NCBI GenBank assembly: GCA_002371495.1
Contig: DFIX01000003.1
Coordinates: forward strand, 133,408-144,802
Reading direction: 5' to 3'
Length of the DNA stretch: 11,395 nucleotides
DNA from: Eggerthellaceae bacterium UBA3686
GTDB lineage: Bacteria; Actinomycetota; Coriobacteriia; Coriobacteriales; Eggerthellaceae
This document shows, one piece after another, positions 1 through 6,820 of the stretch. Position numbers and translations under genes: made by a program. Under the pieces are notes generated by a model. It was not told the DNA's origin and ran no database searches. It saw nothing but the letters and a program-made list of their open reading frames with translations. Each line of letters starts with the position of its first letter. The stretch's first letter is position 1.

Positions 1-1005
1 GAAGATCGGCTGGCCGATTTCGGACTGACCGTTCCAGAGGAAGAAGATCACGAAAATGGCGCAGATCTCGATGATGGCGGCCAGGTAGGTACCGCGGTTG
101 AGCGCCTTGTGAAGCTCGGCGCCTTCCTTGGCGCGAACGGCAAACAGACCGATGATCGAGGTGATGATGCCGCACGCGGCGATGATGACAGGCGTTACGA
201 CCGCCCAAGTCATATCGAGGCTGCCAAAAGCACCAAAGTAACCGAGCTCGGCGAACGTAGCCGCAAGAATCGTCGGCGCAAGAATCGAGCCAGTGTAGGA
301 TTCGAACAGGTCGGAGCCCATGCCCGCGACGTCGCCCACGTTGTCACCTACGTTATCGGCGATGGTAGCCGGGTTGCGCGGGTCGTCCTCGGGGATGCCC
401 GCTTCGACCTTGCCCACCAGGTCGGCGCCCACGTCAGCAGCCTTTGTGTAGATACCGCCACCAACACGGGCAAACAGTGCTACAGCAGAAGCGCCGGTCG
501 CGAAGCCCTCGACCATGCCCACATGCTCGTGCATGAGCGCCGTCGTATCGACGCCGAAGACGAGCAAGATCAGCCAGAGGGAAAGACCCATAAGCGCAAA
601 GGAAGCAACGCAAAGACCCATGGTTAGGCCAGACTTAAAGCTGACGTTGAGGGCCTTGGCGACGCTCTCTTCAGCTGCATGCGTCGTGCGCGTATTCGCG
701 CGCGTGGCAACGTACATGCCGACGTAGCCGGCAGCAGCCGACAGGATCGCGCCAGTGATGAATGCGGCGGCGGTCCAAACCGACAGGGCAATGCCCATGA
801 TAATTGCAACGACGATCACGAAGATGGAAAGCATCTTGTACTCGGCCATCAGGAACGCCTGGGCGCCTTGCTGAATCTTAATTGAAATGTTGTTCATCTT
901 GTCGGGACCTGGATCCTGCTTCAGAACCCAGCTACCCAGATAGCCCGCAACGCAAATGCCAATTGCTGCGCAGATGGGGGCCATCCATGCTACTGCTGTA
1001 GTCAC
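1..1005 (-). CDS. hppA: Membrane-bound ion-translocating pyrophosphatase, N-terminal part (cut by window edge)
   Basis: This is the first 335 codons of an integral-membrane pyrophosphatase, which couples PPi hydrolysis to H+ or Na+ export across the cytoplasmic membrane. The start is GTG at 1005-1003, with a full Shine-Dalgarno AAGGAGGT at 1018-1011 and 5 bases of spacing. Visible hydrophobic segments are around residues 7-28, 57-75, 78-100, 128-150, 242-258, 268-290 and 306-323. The family's substrate site is clear: GGGIYTKAADVGADLVGKVE (182-201), with Asp191, Asp195, Lys199 and Glu201, then the Mg-PPi aspartate motif DNVGDNVGD (217-225). Full-length proteins have roughly 650-800 residues, so about half is missing beyond the left edge. 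The residues that separate K+-dependent from K+-independent enzymes and H+ from Na+ pumps lie mostly in the missing half, so the transported ion cannot be called. The gene has its own leader and is probably separate from the translation operon upstream. Confidence 0.96.
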   Translation of the reverse strand, partial: MTTAVAWMAPICAAIGICVAGYLGSWVLKQDPGPDKMNNISIKIQQGAQAFLMAEYKMLSIFVIVVAIIMGIALSVWTAAAFITGAILSAAAGYVGMYVATRANTRTTHAAEESVAKALNVSFKSGLTMGLCVASFALMGLSLWLILLVFGVDTTALMHEHVGMVEGFATGASAVALFARVGGGIYTKAADVGADLVGKVEAGIPEDDPRNPATIADNVGDNVGDVAGMGSDLFESYTGSILAPTILAATFAELGYFGAFGSLDMTWAVVTPVIIAACGIITSIIGLFAVRAKEGAELHKALNRGTYLAAIIEICAIFVIFFLWNGQSEIGQPIF

Positions 1006-1037
1006 GCGTTACCTCCTTGTAACTCGATTACGGGGCT

Positions 1038-1078
1038 CTTTTGTCTTCGTGCCGGGCATGTAGGCACGAAAACAAAAG
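1038..1078 (-). promoter_or_regulatory. Long hairpin in the hppA 5' leader
   Basis: On the minus strand the arms at 1078-1063 and 1053-1038 form 16 continuous base pairs, including one G-U wobble, around a 9-base loop. The 3' side ends 19 bases before the hppA Shine-Dalgarno. No U-tract follows the hairpin on either strand; the next bases in the minus direction are AGCCCC. It therefore does not look like a standard intrinsic terminator for truB. It more likely sits near the 5' end of the hppA mRNA, as a stabilising or regulatory hairpin. A factor-dependent end for the truB transcript is the alternative. Confidence 0.5.
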
Positions 1079-1098
1079 CCTGCCTATTTTAGGGGAAC

Positions 1099-1127
1099 AA
1101 TAAGAAATATGTACGCTGAACAGACAA
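1099..1127 (-). promoter_or_regulatory. Possible hppA promoter
   Basis: On the minus strand there is a -35-like TTGTCT at 1127-1122 and, 17 bases later, a weak -10-like CTTATT at 1104-1099 (TTATTG with 18 bases). The surrounding 1085-1190 stretch is clearly more AT-rich than the neighbouring genes, as expected for a promoter region. A second -10-like TAAAAT lies at 1091-1086 but has no matching -35. If this call is right, the mRNA starts near 1092 and the leader hairpin is almost at its 5' end. This is sequence resemblance only. Confidence 0.3.
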
Positions 1128-1276
1128 CTTTTGTGTAAAAGGCGCTGAAATTAACGTTTTCGATACGACTTAAATAGGTCTATGAATACTCCAGATACGC
1201 ATTCTGGAAGCTACTGCTGATTTACGGCAATTTTGCGTGAATGTGTTTCGGAAATACCCTGAACACGCTCAGATCC

Positions 1277-2278
1277 TCATCCGCGGAAAACAGGGGTGGC
1301 GAAGACGCACTCGCTTCGCCATTGCAGACGCTTTGCGTCGAAACGGTACAGGGATTGCAGTCGGTTCTTCACCACTACCGAAACGAGCTCCCCGTTCTCT
1401 GCGGGCCGCGAGCTCGCGACGGTCTTGCCCATGCAAGCGCAGTGGTCCTGGCGCCCACCCGGCGCCAACTGCTCGTTGAGGTTCAGCTGGTCAACGCGCA
1501 AAGCGTTTCCGCTTGAAACGAATCGTTCGCAGTCGTCGCCGAATGCGAATCGAAGGCCCAGCGCCGCAACGGGGTCGATCGCCGCATCTACCCCGAGCGA
1601 TTCGAGCGTCTGCAACGATACAGCCTGTTCGGCTGTTATGCAGCCCGATGCTAGTCGCTCAAGCGAACTCACATGAGCTGGAGTTCCCACGATTCGACCG
1701 ATATCGCGCGCAAGAGAGCGGATGTAGGTTCCCTTGGACACCTCGAACTCTGCATCCCACACGAGCTGGCCCGTCTCGCCGTCGAAGAAGATGCCGTGCA
1801 TTCGCGCGTCCAAGATCCGTATCGTTCGGAAATCGAGCTTTACCTCGTTTCCCCCGCGCGCAATCTCATAAGCCTTCTTGCCGTTTACCTTGATTGCGCT
1901 ATAGGCGGGAGGTAATTGCTCGTGCTCGCCGATGAGGCTTTTCACGAAGGAGCGCGCATACGATTCGTCAAAGAGTGGCGGTGAGGCTTCTCCTATTACA
2001 GTTGGCTCACCGGCGCTATCATCGGTCGTCGTCTCGCAGCCGAATGCTATGCGCACCCGGTAGCGCTTGTCGTGTCCCGTCAGATACTTGTCGAGTCTCG
2101 TTGCCGGTCCCACACAGATGGGGAGAACGCCCGTAGCCAAAGGGTCGAGCGTGCCGGTGTGCCCTACTCGCCGCTCCCCAAATATGCGCCTGCAGCGGTT
2201 AACCACATCATGCGAGGACATTCCGCTCGGCTTGTTCACCGCTACGAGTAGGGAAAGACCCGATTGCCCGCGCTTCAT
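1277..2278 (-). CDS. truB: tRNA pseudouridine(55) synthase TruB
   Basis: TruB isomerises U55 to pseudouridine in the T-loop of tRNAs and also helps tRNA fold. The 333-residue product carries all the family blocks. KPSGMSSHD is at 16-24. The catalytic block GHTGTLDPLATGVLP is at 39-53, with Asp45 as the expected nucleophile. KRY is at 71-73, QLPPAYSAIKVNGKKAYEIAR at 121-141 and KGTYIRSLARDIG at 182-194. The C-terminal ~90 residues correspond to the variable RNA-binding extension and make the protein a little longer than the usual ~300. The ATG is the first possible start, because a TGA lies just upstream in frame. The Shine-Dalgarno is weak (AGGA overlapping the nrnA stop), which suggests translation coupled to nrnA 11 bases upstream. 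It is the last gene of the operon; ribF, which often follows truB, is absent and hppA comes next. Confidence 0.97.
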   Translation of the reverse strand: MKRGQSGLSLLVAVNKPSGMSSHDVVNRCRRIFGERRVGHTGTLDPLATGVLPICVGPATRLDKYLTGHDKRYRVRIAFGCETTTDDSAGEPTVIGEASPPLFDESYARSFVKSLIGEHEQLPPAYSAIKVNGKKAYEIARGGNEVKLDFRTIRILDARMHGIFFDGETGQLVWDAEFEVSKGTYIRSLARDIGRIVGTPAHVSSLERLASGCITAEQAVSLQTLESLGVDAAIDPVAALGLRFAFGDDCERFVSSGNALRVDQLNLNEQLAPGGRQDHCACMGKTVASSRPAENGELVSVVVKNRLQSLYRFDAKRLQWRSECVFATPVFRG

Positions 2279-2289
2279 ACCGCATCATC

Positions 2290-3279
2290 CTAGCCCAGAA
2301 GCCCGGCGATCTTGGCATGCATCAGCTCGATTGCTTCTTCGATCGTCATATGCAGGGTAAGCCCGGCAGCCGCCTTGTGCCCACCCCCTCCGAGCTCGCG
2401 AGCAAGGGAGGCGACATCGGTTTCGTCTTTAGCGCGCAGGCTGCCACGTACCACACCATCTTGCTCGCGCAACATGCATGCGACGCGCAAATCGCAAATC
2501 GAGCGAAGAGCGTCAATAAGAGGCTCGGCATCGCTTTTGCTCGCACCGGTCTCTTCGTAGTCTTTCTCGACAATGTAGCTGATAGCGTAACGGTGCTCGG
2601 TATTAAGCTGAATTCGATCGAGCATGACCGCTTCGAGCTTTACCGATGCGAGCGTACGGCTCTGGAATACGTTCGTGGCAACGAACGCCGGGTCGACTCC
2701 AAATCCTACAAGCTCGCCGGCAACTATGAAAGCCGACTCGTCGCTGTTTTGGAATCTAAATCCGCCGGTATCGGTAACGATGCCCGTGTAAGCGCAAAGA
2801 GCTGATTCAACAGGCGGCTCGTCGCAAAGAGTCTTGACAAGCTCCCAGATGATCATGCTGGCCGATGCGCTGTCGGGATCGACGTACACATGCTGGCACA
2901 TCGCCATGTCGTATGCGTGATGATCGAGCGTTATGGATGTGCTGCAACCGTCGAGCACGGCACAGGCATCCTCGCCTATGCGCTCGCGCGACGGCACGTC
3001 GACGCCGACAAATACCTCGGGCTCGCCCGCGTATGCAGATGCGGGTATCATCTGGTCGATGCCGGGCATGAAGCCGAGCGAACGAGCAATCGGTTCGTCG
3101 CGCACGAGCAAACAGGTTGCCTGCTTTCCCAGCGAGCGCAACGCATGCCACAGCGCCAGCTGGCTTCCCAGGCAATCGCCGTCAGGGCTCACGTGCCCGC
3201 AGATCGCAAACGAATCGTGCTCCAAGATGATATGGGCGATTTGCTCGAGCGTTGCGTTCGTTTGAGGCGTCGTCGTCAT
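2290..3279 (-). CDS. nrnA: DHH/DHHA1 phosphoesterase, NrnA-type oligoribonuclease and pAp phosphatase
   Basis: Family members are cytoplasmic Mn-dependent phosphoesterases that degrade 2-5-base RNA fragments and, in NrnA, dephosphorylate 3'-phosphoadenosine 5'-phosphate. The 329-residue product has the two-domain layout. The DHH domain has GHVSPDGDCLGS (28-39), metal-binding Asp33 and Asp35, Asp94 in VGVDVPS, and the LDHH signature at 118-121. A linker carrying DTGGFRFQNS follows. The DHHA1 domain ends with the substrate-binding GGGGHKAAAG (297-306). The position between rbfA and truB is a common one in actinobacteria and Firmicutes. The start ATG overlaps the rbfA stop by one base (TAATG), so translation is probably coupled. 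The nearest purine-rich stretch is too far upstream for a strong independent Shine-Dalgarno. Whether it acts mainly on nanoRNA or on pAp, or on cyclic dinucleotide products as some relatives do, cannot be decided from sequence. Confidence 0.94.
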   Translation of the reverse strand: MTTTPQTNATLEQIAHIILEHDSFAICGHVSPDGDCLGSQLALWHALRSLGKQATCLLVRDEPIARSLGFMPGIDQMIPASAYAGEPEVFVGVDVPSRERIGEDACAVLDGCSTSITLDHHAYDMAMCQHVYVDPDSASASMIIWELVKTLCDEPPVESALCAYTGIVTDTGGFRFQNSDESAFIVAGELVGFGVDPAFVATNVFQSRTLASVKLEAVMLDRIQLNTEHRYAISYIVEKDYEETGASKSDAEPLIDALRSICDLRVACMLREQDGVVRGSLRAKDETDVASLARELGGGGHKAAAGLTLHMTIEEAIELMHAKIAGLLG

Positions 3280-3662
3280 TACTGGCGGTCATCCCCTTCC
3301 CCATCGGTGCCTACGTAGGGCTGGCGCTCGCTTTCGGCCTGAAGGGCTTTCGCGATGCGCTCGGCCGCGTCAACCGATTTGTCGATGAAGAAACGAAGGT
3401 CTGGCGACGTGCGCCAACTGAGCTTCTTTGCCAAGAGCGAACGTATATGCCCCTTGGCTTTGGCGAAGGCTTCTTCGGCATCTTCGTAGCCGCCTGGCGC
3501 TGTCGTGTAGTAGACGTTGCAGGCGCTGCGGTCGAAACTCACTTCGCAGCCCGTTATCGTGACCATCGACAAGCGCGGATCCGAGATGTCGAACATGATT
3601 GTCTCGGCAATGACCTGCCGCGCCTGCTCGTTAACGCGCCTATTAGAGCTATTCTGCTTCAT
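3279..3662 (-). CDS. rbfA: 30S ribosome-binding factor RbfA
   Basis: RbfA binds free 30S subunits and helps the 5' end of 16S rRNA mature, especially in the cold. The 127-residue protein has the single KH-like fold signature: an N-terminal helix (RRVNEQARQVIAETI, 8-22), DPRL at 28-31, a strand with VTITGCEVSFD (34-44), and SPDLRFFID at 86-94. The length fits the family. I chose the ATG at 3662-3660 because AGGA lies 6 bases upstream; an in-frame extension of 11 codons to an earlier ATG has no comparable ribosome-binding site. The gene is separated from infB by an unusually long 145-base gap containing a large inverted repeat. At its 3' end it overlaps nrnA by one base. Confidence 0.94.
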   Translation of the reverse strand: MKQNSSNRRVNEQARQVIAETIMFDISDPRLSMVTITGCEVSFDRSACNVYYTTAPGGYEDAEEAFAKAKGHIRSLLAKKLSWRTSPDLRFFIDKSVDAAERIAKALQAESERQPYVGTDGEGDDRQ

Positions 3663-3701
3663 GTATGTTCCTAACATCACGGGTGAGTCAATCAACCTGG
3701 T

Positions 3702-3793
3702 GGTGCACAGGGGACGCGGGTTTGTTCACGCCGCAAACGCGTGGGCAAACCCTTGGCATCTACACGTGAACAAAACTTCGTCCCCTGCTCACC
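3702..3793. repeat. Large imperfect inverted repeat (REPIN-like palindrome) between infB and rbfA
   Basis: Two 29-base arms, 3702-3730 and 3765-3793, are inverted copies matching at 24 of 29 positions, with a 34-base loop. The best-matched blocks are CAGGGGACG and TTTGTTCACG, each perfectly mirrored. On the minus-strand mRNA this makes one long stem-loop between the infB stop and rbfA. The loop holds two further mini-hairpins of the same style, at 3743-3752 (GGGCAAACCC on the plus strand) and 3732-3741 (CGCAAACGCG). Several GTTTG-type segments can therefore compete for the CAAACCCGCG arm. Two inverted units with a short spacer is the architecture of REP doublets mobilised by RAYT transposases. 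An RNase III or other mRNA-processing site is an alternative. There is no U-tract, so it is not a simple terminator. Confidence 0.75.
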
Positions 3794-3807
3794 TGACCCG
3801 CTCTAGA

Positions 3808-6516
3808 TTACTCTGTGCGCTCGACTTCCTTGATGATGTAGCCTTCGATCGTGTCGCCGACCTTCAGGTCCTGGAAGCCCTCGACACCCAGGCCGCATTC
3901 GTAGCCCGAACGGACGGTCTTCACGTCATCTTTGAAGCGACGCATGCTCGCAAGCTTGCCGTCGTAGATAACCGTGCCATTGCGAACGATACGCACGTTA
4001 TCGTCGCGGCCCATCTCGCCCTCGATCATGTAGCAGCCGGCGATCGTTCCGACCTTCGGGACCTTGAACAGCTCGCGAACCTCGGCGATGCCAGTGTCTT
4101 CCTCGATGATATCGGGCGAGAGCAAACCGACTCGAGCGGCGTTGATCTCTTCGATAGCCTGGTAGATGACGCGGTACAGACGAATGTCGACCTTTTCCTT
4201 CTCGGCTTGCTGCTTAGATTTGCCGGTTGGGCGCACATTGAAGCCGATGATGATGGCGTCAGAAGCGCTTGCCAGCGTGACGTCGGTCTCGGTGATGCCG
4301 CCAACAGCGGAATGCACGATGTTGATGCGCACTTCTGACTGGTCCATCTTCTCGAAGGCGTCGCGAAGCGCTTCGATCGAACCTTGCACGTCAGCCTTGA
4401 CAATGAGGTTGAGATCGGTTTGCTTTCCTTCCTCGATGCGGCTGAACAGATCGTCGAGGTTCATGTGCGACTTGGTCTCCTGCGCGGCAAGGCGCTCGCG
4501 GAACGCGCGTTCCTCGGCAAGCTTACGGGCGTCGCGCTCGTCCTCGAACACACGGAACTCGTCGCCTGCCACAGGCACGCTCGAAAGGCCCAACACCTCG
4601 GCGGGATCGGCCGGGAAAGCTTCTTTAACTTGTTCGCCGCGCGGATTAACGAGCGCGCGCACGCGACCGTACGATGTGCCTGCAACGACGCAGTCGCCAG
4701 GGTGCAAGGTGCCGCGTTGTACGAGAACGGTCGCTACGGGGCCGCGGCCCTTGTCGAGATTGGCCTCGATGACGAAGCCGGAAGCCAAAGCGTTGGGGTT
4801 AGCCTTGAGCTCCAAGACATCCGCCTGCAAAATGATGGTCTCGAGGAGGTCATCAATGTAGAGGTTCTTCTTCGCGGAAACATCCACGAACATATTGGAG
4901 CCGCCCCACTCTTCGGGAATAACGCCGTACTCCGTCAGCTCCTGGCGCACACGGTCGGGGTTCGCGCCGGGTTTGTCGATCTTGTTTACAGCCACGACGA
5001 TGGGCACGTCTGCGGCCTTGGCATGGTTAATGGCCTCGATCGTCTGCGGCATGACGCCATCGTCTGCCGCCACGACCAGCACGATGACGTCGGTTACCTG
5101 CGCACCGCGGGCACGCATAGCTGTGAACGCTTCGTGACCAGGGGTGTCGATGAAGGTGATCTGATGTCCGTTAATGTCGACGACGGATGCACCGATGTGC
5201 TGCGTAATGCCGCCGGCTTCGCTGGCCACGACGCCCGTATGGCGAATGGCGTCGAGCAGCGAAGTCTTGCCGTGGTCGACATGGCCCATGACGGTGACAA
5301 CGGGCGGACGGGGCAACAGGTCGTCTTCGGTGTCGTTGTACACGACGGCGTATTCTTCTTCGGGGGAAACGACGCGAACCTTGCGGCCCAAGTCGTCGGC
5401 AACCAGCTCGATGAGGTCATCGCTCATCGTCTGGGTAAGCGTCAACACCTGTCCGAGCATGAACAGGCGCTTGATGATATCGTTGGGCTGCACCGCAAGC
5501 AACTCTGCAAGCTTGGCGACCGTCGCGCCCTGCGGAATCTCGACTACTGATTCATCGAGCACGAGCTTGGGATCAAGGCCCTTCTCGATGGCTTCGAGCT
5601 CGGCACGCTCGCGTGCTTCGGCCTGGCGCTTCTCTTTGCGCTTCTTACGGCGACCTTCTCCTTCGTGCGTCGAAGCTGCCGCCACGGCTGCACGCGCGTC
5701 CGCGAGCACTTTATCGCGCTGAAGCTTCTCGACCTGTACAGCCATCTTGGCGTATCGATCCTCGCTGGTCTCTTCGACTTCGAGTTCGGGCACGACCTGT
5801 TCAACGTGCGGCTTCTTCTTGCCCTTCTTGGGCTCAGGTGCGACCTTTGATGCCTCGGTCATGCGCTTCTTCTCGGCCTCGATCTGGTCGAGGAGCGAGC
5901 CGAAATTTGATTTAGCGCTCGACACTACCTTGGGCGCCGGCTTTTTGGCTTGCTGCTGGGTTTCGACCTGGGCAGCAGGCTTCTTGGAACCCGAGCGGTT
6001 GCGCAGCGCTTCCTCGACGGCCTGCTTCTTCGCAACGTCCTTCGCGATAGCCGCTGCGCGTGCGCGCGCCTTTGCCTCGGCGGCTTCGCGCTCGACGCGC
6101 TCGCGCTCGCTGATGATCTGGCTCTCGAGGTCGGCGAAAGGGTTCGTCTCGGGCGCCAAGCGCTTCGGATGCGACTCTTCCTCGTCATCGGCTGCCTTTT
6201 CGGCTTCGCGTTCAGCGCGCTCGGCTTCGCGTCGAGCACGCTCCTGCTCGACCGCCTCGCGGCGCGCGCGCTCTTCCTCGGCCTCGCGTTCTTTCGCTTC
6301 CTGTTCGTCTTTCGTCAACGGCCGCTCGACTACTTCTTCGGCGCTTTCCTCAGCCGATGGTTCGCCCAGGGCCTTGTATACCTTATCGACATAGGGCTCG
6401 GCCAGGACGCTCGCATGGCTTTTCGCGGGAATCTTGAGTTCGCGAAGCTTGTCGAGCATTTCCTTGCTGGAAAGCCCATATTCCTTTGCAAGTTGGTTAA
6501 CACGCATGCTCGGCAT
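3808..6516 (-). CDS. infB: Translation initiation factor IF2
   Basis: IF2 is the GTPase that brings initiator fMet-tRNA to the 30S subunit and promotes 50S joining. The 902-residue product starts with a short IF2_N helical domain (about 1-55). A long Glu/Arg/Ala/Lys-rich linker, probably extended helix or coiled, follows (about 56-315), and then a second IF2_N-like domain (about 316-385). The G domain has G1 GHVDHGKT (411-418), G2 GGITQHIG (435-442), G3 DTPGH (457-461), G4 NKID (511-514) and G5 SAK (547-549). Domains II-IV follow to the C-terminus and end in the fMet-tRNA-binding barrel. The start ATG at 6516 has AGGAG 5 bases upstream, and this Shine-Dalgarno overlaps the ylxR stop. A second ATG three codons later is a less likely alternative. 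All catalytic motifs are intact. Confidence 0.98.
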   Translation of the reverse strand: MPSMRVNQLAKEYGLSSKEMLDKLRELKIPAKSHASVLAEPYVDKVYKALGEPSAEESAEEVVERPLTKDEQEAKEREAEEERARREAVEQERARREAERAEREAEKAADDEEESHPKRLAPETNPFADLESQIISERERVEREAAEAKARARAAAIAKDVAKKQAVEEALRNRSGSKKPAAQVETQQQAKKPAPKVVSSAKSNFGSLLDQIEAEKKRMTEASKVAPEPKKGKKKPHVEQVVPELEVEETSEDRYAKMAVQVEKLQRDKVLADARAAVAAASTHEGEGRRKKRKEKRQAEARERAELEAIEKGLDPKLVLDESVVEIPQGATVAKLAELLAVQPNDIIKRLFMLGQVLTLTQTMSDDLIELVADDLGRKVRVVSPEEEYAVVYNDTEDDLLPRPPVVTVMGHVDHGKTSLLDAIRHTGVVASEAGGITQHIGASVVDINGHQITFIDTPGHEAFTAMRARGAQVTDVIVLVVAADDGVMPQTIEAINHAKAADVPIVVAVNKIDKPGANPDRVRQELTEYGVIPEEWGGSNMFVDVSAKKNLYIDDLLETIILQADVLELKANPNALASGFVIEANLDKGRGPVATVLVQRGTLHPGDCVVAGTSYGRVRALVNPRGEQVKEAFPADPAEVLGLSSVPVAGDEFRVFEDERDARKLAEERAFRERLAAQETKSHMNLDDLFSRIEEGKQTDLNLIVKADVQGSIEALRDAFEKMDQSEVRINIVHSAVGGITETDVTLASASDAIIIGFNVRPTGKSKQQAEKEKVDIRLYRVIYQAIEEINAARVGLLSPDIIEEDTGIAEVRELFKVPKVGTIAGCYMIEGEMGRDDNVRIVRNGTVIYDGKLASMRRFKDDVKTVRSGYECGLGVEGFQDLKVGDTIEGYIIKEVERTE

Positions 6517-6524
6517 AGTCTCTC

Positions 6525-6812
6525 CTATCGTGTCTCCTCGCCGGCGAACGCAGCGCTCAGTTGCGCGGAAATTCGCTCGACGTCATCATGGCCAATCGCA
6601 ACCTTAAGGGCGCGTTGCAGCTTGTTGCCTTTCACGGCTGTGGCGAGGCATTCTTTGCTGCACAGGTAAGCTCCGCGCCCGGCGGCCCTCCCCGTCTGGT
6701 CGAACGCGACGCCGCCGTCGGGCATTCGCACGACGCGCATAAGCTCGCCCTTACCAGATTGCTTGCCGCAACCTATGCAGGTCCTCTCGCGTTTGACATG
6801 AGCGTTGGCCAT
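6525..6812 (-). CDS. ylxR: YlxR family RNA-binding protein (DUF448)
   Basis: This is a small 95-residue protein of the YlxR/DUF448 family, which sits between nusA and infB in most Gram-positive bacteria. Family members are nucleic-acid-binding proteins with regulatory roles that are only partly understood. The signature is clear: RTCIGCGK (10-17) near the N-terminus and GRGAYLC (45-51) in the middle. Cys12, Cys15, Cys51 and Cys55 are placed so that they could bind a metal. The chosen ATG at 6812-6810 lies 8 bases after the nusA stop and has GAGGG just upstream. The reading frame stays open 23 more codons into nusA, but that extension would overlap the NusA C-terminus and lacks family similarity. 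The ylxQ gene (L7Ae-like), which follows ylxR in Firmicutes, is absent, as in actinobacteria. Confidence 0.93.
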   Translation of the reverse strand: MANAHVKRERTCIGCGKQSGKGELMRVVRMPDGGVAFDQTGRAAGRGAYLCSKECLATAVKGNKLQRALKVAIGHDDVERISAQLSAAFAGEETR

Positions 6813-6820
6813 GCGTCCCT

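Noticed and set aside
1190..1208. Small hairpin (TCCAGA/TCTGGA) as a truB terminator
   Set aside because: It has only 6-7 pairs, a 7-base loop and no U-tract in either direction.
3517..4338. Plus-strand frame (273 codons) crossing rbfA, the inverted repeat and the end of infB
   Set aside because: It spans two well-supported opposite-strand genes and their spacer and has no domain-like features.
4384..5550. Long open frame on the plus strand opposite infB (388 codons)
   Set aside because: It is antisense to the conserved G domain of IF2, shows no family motif, and is explained by the codon bias of GC-rich genes leaving the opposite strand open.
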